Shown: piece after piece, positions 34,829 to 43,330 of the stretch
Layout: every line of letters starts with the position of its first letter
How positions within the stretch are numbered: the first letter of the stretch is position 1
NCBI GenBank assembly: GCA_015489175.1
Contig: WGAI01000059.1
Coordinates: 1-64,000, forward strand
DNA: 64,000 nucleotides
Origin: Caldifarciminota bacterium
Lineage (GTDB): Bacteria; Hydrothermota; Hydrothermia; B15-G9
Reading direction: 5' to 3'
The notes under the pieces: model-generated
Told to the model about the DNA's origin: nothing
Seen by the model: only the letters and a program-made list of their open reading frames with translations
The model's database searches: none
Position numbers and translations under genes: made by a program

Positions 34829-35546
34829 TTATCACTCATTTAGAATGTTACCGAAATGAAGGCGTTCTATGATCAAAAATCTACCTATAAACTTCTCGGA
34901 AAGAAACAAATACTTGCTCCTGATGAAATCTTGTTACAAGAAGGCTTTTAAGAAAGAAAAAAATATATCCTTATTGATGAAATGCAGAAAGTCACAGGGC
35001 TCCACCGTAAATCAATCATACAACTGATGAATGACCCTTCTCTCACCACTGAGTCCAAAAAACTCGCCCTCGTGAAAGAAGCCCGGTCTATGGTGCGATG
35101 ATATTAAAGATGCTGTCCTCGTGACAGTCTAAGCTCTCGGTTACACAGCTGCAAAACGACTGAAACACTATCCTTTCCACAGCTCGCTATCTCGCAAGCT
35201 TCGGGAAACTTGAACTTACCTAAGAGCTGATGGAAAAGCTGGATAAAATCGGTTTTTCCCGCTCAGGCGCATGCTTGCTTCCATCCTGAGGGATAAACCT
35301 CGCCCAAAAGCTCCTAATCGCGGCAACAAAAAGATTCTCCTGATAAAAATACCGATAGAACGCATATCATGGGATCAGCAAGAGCCCGGATATTTTGAGG
35401 CTGATCTTGTGCATCACTCTGGTTCAACGACATCTGAAGAATATATCCACACCTTCTCCCTTTCCCAATCGGAACTACTCTCTGTTCGGTGCGGTTTAGT
35501 AACGAAATCAAATGGAGGTTAACATTTTTCATTTGACTTGATACGG
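34829..35546. mobile_element. Decayed insertion sequence with imperfect terminal repeats
   Basis: The left end TTATCACTCATTTAGAATGT followed by TACCGA (34829-34854) is mirrored imperfectly on the right by TTAACATTTTTCATTTGACT and TGATA (about 35519-35541). Between them is a broken integrase-type transposase. The left end recurs with one mismatch at 46613-46638. The element is too short for an intact transposase gene of this kind, and an internal deletion of the catalytic part is likely. No target duplication was identified. Confidence 0.65.
34920..35480 (+). pseudogene. Integrase-family (DDE) transposase remnant
   Basis: Broken frames on the plus strand give recognisable pieces in order: SCYKKAFKK and KKYILIDEMQKVTGLHRKS (N-terminal helix-turn-helix region), then GYTAAKRLK, MEKLDKIGFS, RMLASILRDKPRPKAPNRGN and ERISWDQQEPGYFEADLVHH, which is the start of a DDE catalytic domain. 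Several stops (e.g. TGA near 35100) and frameshifts separate them, and the rest of the catalytic core is missing. The closest family seems to be the integrase-like transposases found in thermophile genomes. Confidence 0.75.
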
Positions 35547-35857
35547 TGGGTCTGTTTTTCGAACAGCCTTATGATTCTGGAGGTTTAATGCTTTAATGTT
35601 CGCTGAGAAAATGCATGGCCTTCTTTGGCTACGGATTATCAATAGAACCTTGAATTGGTTAGGGGCGCGAACCCTAAAAGTTTCCCATGTCAGAATGAAC
35701 TGATAGAGTCAATGAAATTTTTTTATTGACGCCTTTGCTAACGCCTGTTCAAGGAAAATAAAGCACCCAATACCAAAATATCCAGCGAAGAATACATTAT
35801 AAAAACATAACTGAGTTAGTCCCTTAAGATCAAGTCACCCCTTCAGCAAGTTTACCC
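35547..35857. other. Gene-free stretch after the IS remnant
   Basis: About 310 bp between the insertion-element end and the solute-binding protein gene. No supported gene or RNA was seen; the sequence is AT-rich with no clear stem-loop followed by T. Confidence 0.5.
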
Positions 35858-37129
35858 TTACCACTCCCCTATATCTTCCAGTATTTTATTAACCCCCTCT
35901 GTGGCCCTTTCGCATGCCGTTTTAGCGTCCACCTGTCCGATCCACGCCTTGTCGAACTCGCGAGTCACAAGATCCGTCCATTCTCCAAATCTGGGTGTGA
36001 ACGGCAAAGGATGTGCGAATTCAAAGGATTTCAATATGACATTTGCATCGACGCCGAAGCTGTCGCACACGGCCTTGTAAACATCGCCATAAGCGACGCT
36101 TTTGAGTGCGGGAACAGATGTGCCTGTTCTGGCAAGCACTTCCTGAGCGTGTTTTGAGGAGAAGAACCGCACGAGGAGCCATGCGGCCTCTTTATTCTTT
36201 GTGTTCACATATATGGAGTTACCTGTCCCATTGGAGAAAGCCGCTCTGACTTTTCCCTTAGGCAGCAGCGTTATCCCGTAATCTACCTCAGGGACATTGT
36301 AATACCTGAAGTTCCACGAGCCCGTGGTGACCATAGCCACCCTACCGGTCAGAAACGGATCTGCCTGACCTGCAAGCTGAATGGACGAGGGGGCACTGGA
36401 ATCAACCAGCATCATGTCTATGAGGAACTGGATCGCTTCAACAGCTTCAGGCCTGTTCAAAGTGCATTTCCTTTTATCTTCACTCAACACGCTTCCACCG
36501 TTCTGCATAACGAAGTCGCCCCAACATAGCTCCATATCATTTTGAACGAGAAAACCATATTGATCCTTTATTCCGTCATTGTTGAAATCGATAGTGAGCT
36601 TCTTCGCCACTTCGCGAAGCTTTTTCCAGTCCCATGTTGTATCTGGATAAGGAACTCCCGCCTTATCGAACAGCTTTTTATTGTAGAAAAGCACTATCAC
36701 ATTGTAGTCTCTCGGAAGGGCATAATGCTTTCCCTTGTAGGTAAAAAGCTGGTAAGGAATCTCGAAGAAGTCGGTCGTGTCGATGTCGGATGTGTCCATG
36801 AATTCGGTAAGGTCAAGCAGCAGCCCTTTGCGCGCGAAATCGTAGAAATACCTGCCTGATATCATGAAGACATCGGGAGCATTCCCCGCCACAAACTGAG
36901 CCTGAAGTTTATCCCAGTATTCGCTCCATGGAGCGTACTCGAATTTGACTTCGATGTCGGGATGAAGCTTTTCAAACTCTGCAATCAGCTCCTGAGTAGC
37001 AGCGACTTCCGCCGGATCAGCCCATCTGAAGTATCTTATCCTGACTTTGCTTCCACTCTCTCCCTTTTTGCATCCTGCCACGATGAGAGTCACGAATATC
37101 GGCACCAACAAAAGCCTAAATCTGTTCAT
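35858..37129 (-). CDS. ABC-transporter sugar-type substrate-binding lipoprotein
   Basis: 423 residues of the extracellular solute-binding protein family 1 (MalE-like). The N terminus FRLLLVPIFVTLIVAGCKKG is a lipoprotein signal with lipobox VAGC. The mature part shows IRYFRWADPAEVAATQELIA, the LDLTEF and YALPRDYNV segments, and DTTWDWKKLREVAKKLT, typical of family 1. No permease or ATPase genes are adjacent, so it must work with components encoded elsewhere. CAGGAGG precedes the ATG; a TTGAAA/TATCCT pair with an 18-nt spacer (37187-37158, minus) is a possible promoter. Confidence 0.9.
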   Translation of the reverse strand: MNRFRLLLVPIFVTLIVAGCKKGESGSKVRIRYFRWADPAEVAATQELIAEFEKLHPDIEVKFEYAPWSEYWDKLQAQFVAGNAPDVFMISGRYFYDFARKGLLLDLTEFMDTSDIDTTDFFEIPYQLFTYKGKHYALPRDYNVIVLFYNKKLFDKAGVPYPDTTWDWKKLREVAKKLTIDFNNDGIKDQYGFLVQNDMELCWGDFVMQNGGSVLSEDKRKCTLNRPEAVEAIQFLIDMMLVDSSAPSSIQLAGQADPFLTGRVAMVTTGSWNFRYYNVPEVDYGITLLPKGKVRAAFSNGTGNSIYVNTKNKEAAWLLVRFFSSKHAQEVLARTGTSVPALKSVAYGDVYKAVCDSFGVDANVILKSFEFAHPLPFTPRFGEWTDLVTREFDKAWIGQVDAKTACERATEGVNKILEDIGEW

Positions 37130-37253
37130 TTTGTGCCTCCTGTGATTTGTTCAAAAGAGGATATTGTCAGAATCTCCATGTTTTCAATCATTAAAGAAAA
37201 TCGAGTTAAAACTGGACCAATTCCCTCAATAACAGGATTTCTAAATTGCCAGA

Positions 37254-37940
37254 TTATTGCAGCTTAAAATGGCTCATGATCCCTTCGGTTTTCAGTCTAT
37301 TGCCGTGAGACGGCCAGAAATTCTCAACGCCTCTATCTATCAGCTTTCTAAGGCTTTGTTTGACCTCCAACATGTTCTCAAGGAAAGCTGGGAGAGGGCT
37401 CGACCGGCACCAGTCTTTCCTATCCATGACAAGGTCGCCCACGATCGCATCGCGTTCGGACACAAGGGAAAGTGAACCAATAGTATGGCCCGGCGTATGA
37501 ACGACCTGCCAGTCAAAACCCCATTCCTTCAGGTCAAGCCCATTCGCATCCAGAATTATGTCCTTTTCATTGGGGACATAAGGCTCGTAGCTGAAGTTCA
37601 GAAACACTGAGAGTTTGACGGCCAGTTTAAGGCACCAGTTTCGCCCCTTCGGCATCTTCATCTTGCCATCTTTGATGTAGCCAACCTCGGATTTATGCAC
37701 GATCAACCTTGCGTCAGGCAACAAGCGCATCATGGCGGCGAGATTCCCGACATGATCATGATGGTGATGTGTTATTAGGAGAAACATGACCTCTTCCAGA
37801 CTGACCCCGATATTTTTCAGGCGTTCTCCAATGTAATTCACATCAGTGCGAGGGCCGGTATCGACCATCAGCCAGCCCTCACGCCCTTCGATCAGATAGA
37901 CATTGGTGTATCTGACCTTAATCTTTTTAAAATTTTCCAC
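37254..37940 (-). CDS. MBL-fold metallo-hydrolase
   Basis: 228 residues. The metal motif LLITHHHHDHVGNLAAM (HxHxDH), VVHTPGHTIGSLSLV and AIVGDLVMDRKDW supply the di-metal ligands, with SHGNRL near the C terminus. The start is GTG 37940, overlapping the preceding gene by 14 nt. It is the last gene of the mpgS operon. The substrate is not predictable; the family includes glyoxalase II, lactonases and phosphodiesterases. Confidence 0.87.
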   Translation of the reverse strand: MENFKKIKVRYTNVYLIEGREGWLMVDTGPRTDVNYIGERLKNIGVSLEEVMFLLITHHHHDHVGNLAAMMRLLPDARLIVHKSEVGYIKDGKMKMPKGRNWCLKLAVKLSVFLNFSYEPYVPNEKDIILDANGLDLKEWGFDWQVVHTPGHTIGSLSLVSERDAIVGDLVMDRKDWCRSSPLPAFLENMLEVKQSLRKLIDRGVENFWPSHGNRLKTEGIMSHFKLQ

Positions 37941-38718
37941 ACTTCCATCCGTCCTCTTCGATCTCTATATTTGTGTGCTTATCGATCCTCATATTGACTT
38001 TTTCGTTGTATTCACCGCCAAGTTTTATGCACTTCCCCACCGGAACTCTGCCAGTCCCTGTCCACTTGAAAACCATTATAGCCAGCTCAGGTTTTGGATC
38101 AACAAAGTCTTCATCAAATCTAAAATCCTTCGCAGAATAGGTGATCTTGAATTCCTGGGAGTCAGGAGTTATCCATCTCCAGCCCAGAAAATCATTTTTG
38201 CTAATTTTGTCTAATTCATAAAGATAAATGACATAGCATCCTGGTGCCCTGTCAATATCGAATTTCCCCTCCACCGAATATTTCTTACCTTCAGCGGGGA
38301 GGGGATCTATTCCAATTTGAATGGATTTGTGCCCGGTTTTATTCATGTAGCTGTCAATAAGCTTCAAAAATTCAGGAGCTTTTGCGTCGAGTTCCCTGGC
38401 TTTTATTTCCTTTTGATCTTGAGGTGATTCTTCCTTCAATTCAGCAAGACTTCCCATACCTATCCGAAAGTAAGGATCTCCGGAAACTGTTTTTAAGTTG
38501 ATTATGTATTCCGCACCTCGAACAGCATCAGGCGGAATATCAACGCTTCTCACTCCATCATGCGTCAGTCTTCCATAAATTTTGTCTTTGGGTGTGAACA
38601 ATCTCAGCTTTTCCTTCAGAATTTCATACTCTTTGTCAGGGATAGTGCCGAGCACCCTGCACTCAGTTACACCTTTGGCATGCATTGGATCGGGCAACAC
38701 GATAATGCGGACACTCAT
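37927..38718 (-). CDS. Conserved-looking protein of unknown function
   Basis: 263 residues, not recognised. It has no signal peptide or membrane helix. It is rich in charged residues; the middle (residues about 95-120) is strongly charged, and the C-terminal half is beta-strand-like (YVIYLYELD, FLGWRWITPD). A strong AAAAGGAGG precedes the ATG. It lies between mpgP (5 nt gap) and the MBL-fold gene (14-nt overlap), so it is expressed with mannosylglycerate synthesis genes. Any role in that pathway is only inferred from position. Confidence 0.75.
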   Translation of the reverse strand: MSVRIIVLPDPMHAKGVTECRVLGTIPDKEYEILKEKLRLFTPKDKIYGRLTHDGVRSVDIPPDAVRGAEYIINLKTVSGDPYFRIGMGSLAELKEESPQDQKEIKARELDAKAPEFLKLIDSYMNKTGHKSIQIGIDPLPAEGKKYSVEGKFDIDRAPGCYVIYLYELDKISKNDFLGWRWITPDSQEFKITYSAKDFRFDEDFVDPKPELAIMVFKWTGTGRVPVGKCIKLGGEYNEKVNMRIDKHTNIEIEEDGWKCGKF

Positions 38719-38723
38719 CGAAA

Positions 38724-39476
38724 TTACCTCCTTTTAAAATTTGTCTCTATAAAGTCAACAGCTGCTGCGACATCCGCAGTCGCAACAGCTTCTTTATAAT
38801 CAAGCCCACCCACAACAATTGCAAGATCCACAACATCAAACATCGGCACATCGTTTTCCCCATCCCCAACTGCCACGGAGAAGACCTCATCCAGCCGTTT
38901 ATGCAGCTCAATCACGGTTCTGGCAGCCTTCCCCTTATCGGTTTTGCCCGTGACCGTTATAAATCGGCTGCCTTTCATGACTGTCAGCCCTCTATCTCGC
39001 AAGATCTCGATAAATCCCGTTGAGCAATAGCTGAAAATCGTCTCAGAAAAATGCCGCATAGCTGCAAGTCTCGCAAGGTAAATCGGCAACCCAGTGAACC
39101 TCACGACCTCCTCCAAAGTGGAATTGCCATAGTATTTGAGGCAGAATTCGTCCGCAATCTGATCAAGCTCACGCCTGATCAGGGAATAATCCAGTCCGAG
39201 CTTCAAAACCCCGTATTTTCCTTCCCGTTCATTGACAAATTGGCTAACGGGATCGTCCTTGGGGATAAAAATGCCGCCTCCGTTTTCCACAATCATTATG
39301 GGGTTTATTTTTAGCTTATTCGCGTAAAATTCCTGTTCCGCAAGGGATTTGGACGAATTAAAAACGATTTTGAAGCCTATCGATTGCAACTTCTCGATGA
39401 TAGGAAGAGCGGGCGATGGGGTGTAGTCTTCACCGATTAGCGTCTTATCGAGATCGAGGAATATCAATCTCACCAT
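38724..39476 (-). CDS. mpgP: Mannosyl-3-phosphoglycerate phosphatase
   Basis: A 250-residue HAD-superfamily (Cof/MPGP subtype) phosphatase. Motif I is [13 protein letters not shown], motif II lies in [13 protein letters not shown], and motif III/IV in [14 protein letters not shown], with [10 protein letters not shown] typical of MPGP and sugar phosphatases. It removes phosphate from mannosyl-3-phosphoglycerate to give the compatible solute mannosylglycerate. ATG 39476 overlaps the mpgS stop by 7 nt, which fits translational coupling; the frame is open 17 codons further upstream. The adjacent synthase makes the specific assignment strong. Confidence 0.92.
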   Translation of the reverse strand: MVRLIFLDLDKTLIGEDYTPSPALPIIEKLQSIGFKIVFNSSKSLAEQEFYANKLKINPIMIVENGGGIFIPKDDPVSQFVNEREGKYGVLKLGLDYSLIRRELDQIADEFCLKYYGNSTLEEVVRFTGLPIYLARLAAMRHFSETIFSYCSTGFIEILRDRGLTVMKGSRFITVTGKTDKGKAARTVIELHKRLDEVFSVAVGDGENDVPMFDVVDLAIVVGGLDYKEAVATADVAAAVDFIETNFKRR

Positions 39477-40654
39477 GGCTTCAATTCCAGCAACGAATCC
39501 GAATGTGCTCGAACGCCGTCGAACCACTTCTGCGCATCAATATGGCCTATCGGAGGCATGACCAGCGGTTTTGGAGGTTCGCCGTCGTCAAGAACGCCGT
39601 AACTTTTGAGCTCATCCTTTATGCGCTTCCGTATGGTTTCATTGCTTATCGAGGAGTGGTAGATGGTGGACAGGGACATCAAAATCATGTCTTTGATGTG
39701 TTCATCCCCTTTCTCCTCGTGGATGTGCGGGTTCAATGTCTCGATCTGGAACACCTCGATGCCGCTATCGTAAACATGTTGCAGCCCCTCAGGCACAGAT
39801 TCGCCTCCGAATTTTTCAAGAAGATAGACAAGCTGATACGGCTCAATGGAATACCCTGTTGAGAATTCCATGATCTCGGCAAGGCCGATGCTCATTGCGT
39901 GCTCGCCTGCGTTGCCTGTAACCACGATATTGGTCTCAAATCCCGTCTTTGCGCCTATCAACATGTTCATAAACCTGTTTGTTATCTCGCTGACACGGCC
40001 CCACTTCTTGAAATAAAGTCCCTGGCCGGTGACCTTTGGTTTGTGGCGCCAGCTCAAGCGCACCATGGAGTAATCGCTTTGTGACATCAGAAACCCTGCG
40101 GCGTAATCTTTGACATACTCGTTCACTGAACCCGGAATGTAGTTATCGGCATCGACAAAGCCGACGTATCTGGCCCCTATGGCCCTTGCTATCATTATGC
40201 CTATCAACATGCCCTCACCTTTACCGCGCTTCACAAGTCCATCTTCGTCGAGGATAGCCGTATACCCGGCGTTTGCGAACTCATCGGCTATGGCGGCATC
40301 GCGTTGATGCACCATAATGATGCGGGAGTGCGTGAACTGGTAAAAATGTTTGATGAGCTCAACTTCCAGCTTATATCTGTTGGGGCCTTCCTTTTTGCTT
40401 CCGGAAACTATGATGATCGGGCACTTATGTGGTATTGCCTTGAGCACACCATCGATGAGCTGGAGCTTCTCGTCCTTCATAGGCACCACGATCGCCATCT
40501 GGCCGAGCGTGGCGTAAATCTGATCCCGATCGATGTTCTGAATAAGATGGCTCTTAACCAGCTCGGTCTCCGTGTCGAGTTTCAGGACCCTCTGCACCTC
40601 ATGAAACATAACAGCCCCCAAAAGTTCCTTGTAAACTGCGGCTTCAAGCAGCAT
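39470..40654 (-). CDS. mpgS: Mannosyl-3-phosphoglycerate synthase (GT55)
   Basis: A 394-residue GT-A-fold retaining mannosyltransferase joining GDP-mannose and 3-phosphoglycerate. Characteristic segments are [56 protein letters not shown], the metal motif [13 protein letters not shown], and [24 protein letters not shown] precedes the ATG, and a well-formed promoter lies at 40725-40697. First gene of the four-gene operon. Mannosylglycerate is an osmolyte and heat protectant found mainly in hyperthermophiles, Thermus, Rhodothermus and relatives. Confidence 0.95.
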   Translation of the reverse strand: MLLEAAVYKELLGAVMFHEVQRVLKLDTETELVKSHLIQNIDRDQIYATLGQMAIVVPMKDEKLQLIDGVLKAIPHKCPIIIVSGSKKEGPNRYKLEVELIKHFYQFTHSRIIMVHQRDAAIADEFANAGYTAILDEDGLVKRGKGEGMLIGIMIARAIGARYVGFVDADNYIPGSVNEYVKDYAAGFLMSQSDYSMVRLSWRHKPKVTGQGLYFKKWGRVSEITNRFMNMLIGAKTGFETNIVVTGNAGEHAMSIGLAEIMEFSTGYSIEPYQLVYLLEKFGGESVPEGLQHVYDSGIEVFQIETLNPHIHEEKGDEHIKDMILMSLSTIYHSSISNETIRKRIKDELKSYGVLDDGEPPKPLVMPPIGHIDAQKWFDGVRAHSDSLLELKPW

Positions 40655-40696
40655 ATTTTCGCCTCCTTGTTGAAAAAGTTTCGCAATTTCAGGCCA

Positions 40697-40725
40697 AATA
40701 TAAGACGGAATTTATGATTGTGCAA
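40697..40725 (-). promoter_or_regulatory. Promoter of the mpgS operon
   Basis: On the minus strand TTGCAC (40725-40720), a 17-nt spacer and TATATT (40702-40697), 42 nt before the mpgS ATG. Both hexamers are near consensus. Confidence 0.75.
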
Positions 40726-40830
40726 GCAACTGGAGGTTATTTGTCGTTTTGTTTGTGTCCGAAATTCTTTCTAAAATTTAACCCCTGTTTTGGGGGTATT
40801 AGAATGTATCCAACCCAACAGGAGGTAAAA

Positions 40831-40881
40831 ATGAACATAACAATATCTTTCAATGCCAAACTCAACTTTGACACGGGGTAA
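40831..40881 (+). CDS. Possible 16-residue ORF with strong translation signals
   Basis: ATG at 40831 preceded 5 nt upstream by AGGAGGT encodes MNITISFNAKLNFDTG and stops at TAA. TTTAAC (40777-40782) and TAGAAT (40800-40805), 17 nt apart, could be a promoter; the spacer contains a CCCC/GGGG small inverted repeat. It may be a real micropeptide, or the surviving 5' end of a gene lost by deletion. The rest of 40726-41048 is AT-rich with no other recognised gene. Confidence 0.35.
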   Translation: MNITISFNAKLNFDTG

Positions 40882-41048
40882 TTATATTATTGCGCTACAA
40901 TGTGTTAAATGAACCAACAATGGGCAGGTGTATTGCTATAAATTCATATTACATCTTGTGCCACAATAATTTAAATATTGGGTGAGTGCTACAAGGTGAA
41001 CACCATGTGACCTTGTTATCTTTTGAGGTTTAACGGCTGTTGGTGAAA

Positions 41049-41690
41049 TCATTCGAGATCAAAGGACCAGTAGTATGCGATTCTGAGTTCCTCCAACTTG
41101 TCTTGCATCTCAGGAGTGAAATCGTGCGCTACAACCACCGGGAAAACCTTTATCCCTTCATGTCTCTCTATCTTCCTAATTCTCTTGAGGAATGTGTTCA
41201 ACTCCCTGTTTGACATTCTAACCTTGCACTCACCTACGATCATCAGACGCTCATCGCCTCTGAGCCCATAGCCGAATATGTTGACCTGCATCCTTTTGCC
41301 GCCAACATCCAGATACCGTCGCCTCAATCTGCCGTCCACCTCGATGTTGAAATCACGCTTCAAAATTGAAGACAGGTATTTGTAGATCTGGTTTTCGAGG
41401 CCATATCCGACAGAGTTAGAGAGACCTTCGAGCCGTTCCTCTACAAAAGCCATCCTCTGGGCAAGTTTACGCAGCTCTTCTTCTGTCCTCTTCTGCGCCT
41501 CAGCAAGTTCATGTATGACAGCCCACACCCTGTTGAAGTTCTCATTGGTCTGCTCGACGAACCTCAAAAAATCCTCCCTTTTCACGCTCTCGCCAGTGAT
41601 GCGTTTAACCTCATCGATGAGATCGAGAAAGGCCTCTCTTATCTGAGGATCGAGATTTGATATCTTTCGTATGAAATCCGTGCTCACCAT
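41049..41690 (-). CDS. Coiled-coil protein with PD-(D/E)XK nuclease-like domain
   Basis: 213 residues from ATG 41690 (preceded by GAGGTGATGGAG); in-frame ATGs at 41711 and 41726 are alternatives. The N-terminal half is helical and coiled-coil (ELAEAQKRTEEELRKLAQRM). The C-terminal half has the nuclease-like pattern: YLDVGGKRMQVNIFGYG followed by the E-x-K strand MIVGECKVRMSNRELNTF. This layout matches a family of predicted nucleases (DUF3782-like) that is often scattered in thermophile genomes. Catalytic activity is not shown. Confidence 0.75.
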   Translation of the reverse strand: MVSTDFIRKISNLDPQIREAFLDLIDEVKRITGESVKREDFLRFVEQTNENFNRVWAVIHELAEAQKRTEEELRKLAQRMAFVEERLEGLSNSVGYGLENQIYKYLSSILKRDFNIEVDGRLRRRYLDVGGKRMQVNIFGYGLRGDERLMIVGECKVRMSNRELNTFLKRIRKIERHEGIKVFPVVVAHDFTPEMQDKLEELRIAYYWSFDLE

Positions 41691-41776
41691 CTCCATCACC
41701 TCATAGGCCATTAGGAATGATAACAAAAACCAACTGATCGTTCAGGGACTTATTGATTCTTGTTTTAGAAGAAAAC

Positions 41777-41917
41777 ATGTCGGCTGTTCAGATTGCCTGG
41801 CTGCCTCCTTCTGTCCTTAGGCAATTTCATCAGCTTAAAGTGTTCGTTGAACTCTATGCCCTTGTGGGTTCAGGCAAGACAGGAAGCGCCTTAACTCGTG
41901 GCTTTGAGTATAGTTGA
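41777..41917 (+). CDS. Short 46-residue ORF of doubtful status
   Basis: ATG at 41777 to TGA at 41917 encodes a 46-residue peptide beginning MSAVQIAWLPPSVLRQFHQL and including VGSGKTGS. There is no good ribosome site. It lies in the gap between the nuclease-like gene and the APC permease and could be a gene fragment. No family recognised. Confidence 0.2.
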   Translation: MSAVQIAWLPPSVLRQFHQLKVFVELYALVGSGKTGSALTRGFEYS

Positions 41918-41927
41918 AAGCTACAAC

Positions 41928-43214
41928 TTACTTCATTCTTGGCTTCATTTCTCGATGTGTTACCATCTCATAGATCCATTCGAGCACAAAACTGATTGTT
42001 GTAAGGATAACCAGAACGACAAGTGTGGCAACAGAGTGAAGATAGAGGTAATAGACCAGCACGGAAAACGAGACGATGTTCCCAAGTATTGAAATAATTA
42101 TCAACAGAGGGTTACCCTTTGTCTCCTTGATCAGTTTGAGATGCCCTATGTTTACCCCTGTGTAGATTATCAGGAAAGCAGCGCTTCCCAGCATAGCTAT
42201 TTTACTCAGATCTAACAGATTTGCGAAAATTATCACGAGTGTCGCTGTTATGATTAATCCTTCCGTGCCTCTCCCCCATATTTTTCTATCAAAGTCTTCG
42301 GGCAGTTCTCCATCTCTTGCCATCATGTAGCTTACATTTGCACCGCCATATAGGGTGGCGTTTATGGCAGATGCTGTCGAGAACAGGGCCGCAATTGCTA
42401 TCACCTTGAACCCAGCAATCCCAAGGAACGGTTTGGCAGCTTCAGCAAGTGCATAATCTTTAGCTTTCACTATCTGTGGCAGAGGTAGGTTCCCTACAAC
42501 CGCGAGGGAAACAGTTACATAGATTAAAATCACGATGAGCACGCTCAGATAAAGGGCGCGAGGCAGTAATTTTGGGGGGTTGTTCATGTCCTCGGCGGCG
42601 TTGGTGATGAGTCCGAAACCTTCATAAGCAAGAAAAACTATCGCGGAGGCGAAAAAGATGTTTTTAGGTGCTGGAAATCTGGAAGGGCTTAATAGCTCAG
42701 GTTTTATGAAAAACAATCCTATGAGCGCGAACAATATCAAAATTCCCACTTTTATTGAAACTATAAACAACTCTGATTCACCGACAGCTTTTGCACCAAT
42801 AAAATTGATAGCGGCAAATACAACGATTATCAAAGTTGCAACGATATTGGTCCAAAAAGCGGGGAAGTTTGGGAAGAAGGTCATGGCGTAGGCTGCAAAT
42901 GCCCTGGCATAAAGGGATAAAGCTATTATGTAACCGAGCCAGAGCATTAAGTTAAATCCTCCACTAATTACCCCACTTCCAAAGCTCTGAACGAGAAATT
43001 CAACAGGCCCTCCAGCAGAAGGATATCTCACTCCCAATTTAGCGTAAGAGTATGTGTTGAAAAGAGCGACTATGCCGGCAATCACGAACGAGATATAGAC
43101 AGCGTTACCGCCTATCTGGCAGGCAGTTCCGAGTATTGAAAATATGCCTGCTCCAACCATACCGCCTATTCCTATTGAGATAGCGCTCCATAACCCGATA
43201 CTTTTCCTTGACAT
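41928..43214 (-). CDS. APC-superfamily amino acid permease
   Basis: 428 residues with about twelve membrane helices. The first helix region SIGIGGMVGAGIFSILGTA carries the GxG(I/V)GxG-type unwound segment of APC transporters, and SYAKLGVRYPSAGGPVEFLV is the conserved loop after helix 2. VFLAYEGFGLITNAAEDMNN corresponds to the helix 6 region. It imports amino acids or related amines by ion symport. AGGAGAG precedes the ATG. Separated from atpB by a hairpin, so transcribed alone or by readthrough. Confidence 0.92.
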   Translation of the reverse strand: MSRKSIGLWSAISIGIGGMVGAGIFSILGTACQIGGNAVYISFVIAGIVALFNTYSYAKLGVRYPSAGGPVEFLVQSFGSGVISGGFNLMLWLGYIIALSLYARAFAAYAMTFFPNFPAFWTNIVATLIIVVFAAINFIGAKAVGESELFIVSIKVGILILFALIGLFFIKPELLSPSRFPAPKNIFFASAIVFLAYEGFGLITNAAEDMNNPPKLLPRALYLSVLIVILIYVTVSLAVVGNLPLPQIVKAKDYALAEAAKPFLGIAGFKVIAIAALFSTASAINATLYGGANVSYMMARDGELPEDFDRKIWGRGTEGLIITATLVIIFANLLDLSKIAMLGSAAFLIIYTGVNIGHLKLIKETKGNPLLIIISILGNIVSFSVLVYYLYLHSVATLVVLVILTTISFVLEWIYEMVTHREMKPRMK

Positions 43215-43281
43215 CTGCTCTCTCCTTTGACGGTTATTTTGTTGTATTATGCGGTGGATTTCAAAAGGCGGTCATAACGAA

Positions 43282-43308
43282 GGGCGGGGCGGCGAAGCCG
43301 CCCCGCCC
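43282..43308. terminator. GC-rich hairpin with GAA loop (TTC on minus) after atpB
   Basis: A 12-bp perfect stem, GGGCGGGGCGGC / GCCGCCCCGCCC, loop GAA. It lies 22 nt after the atpB stop on the minus strand. The T-run (GATTTT) is on the plus-strand side. Same hairpin family as at 6128, 10607, 29065 and 63436. Confidence 0.6.
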
Positions 43309-43330
43309 GATTTTGTCTCTCCAGTTCGAC

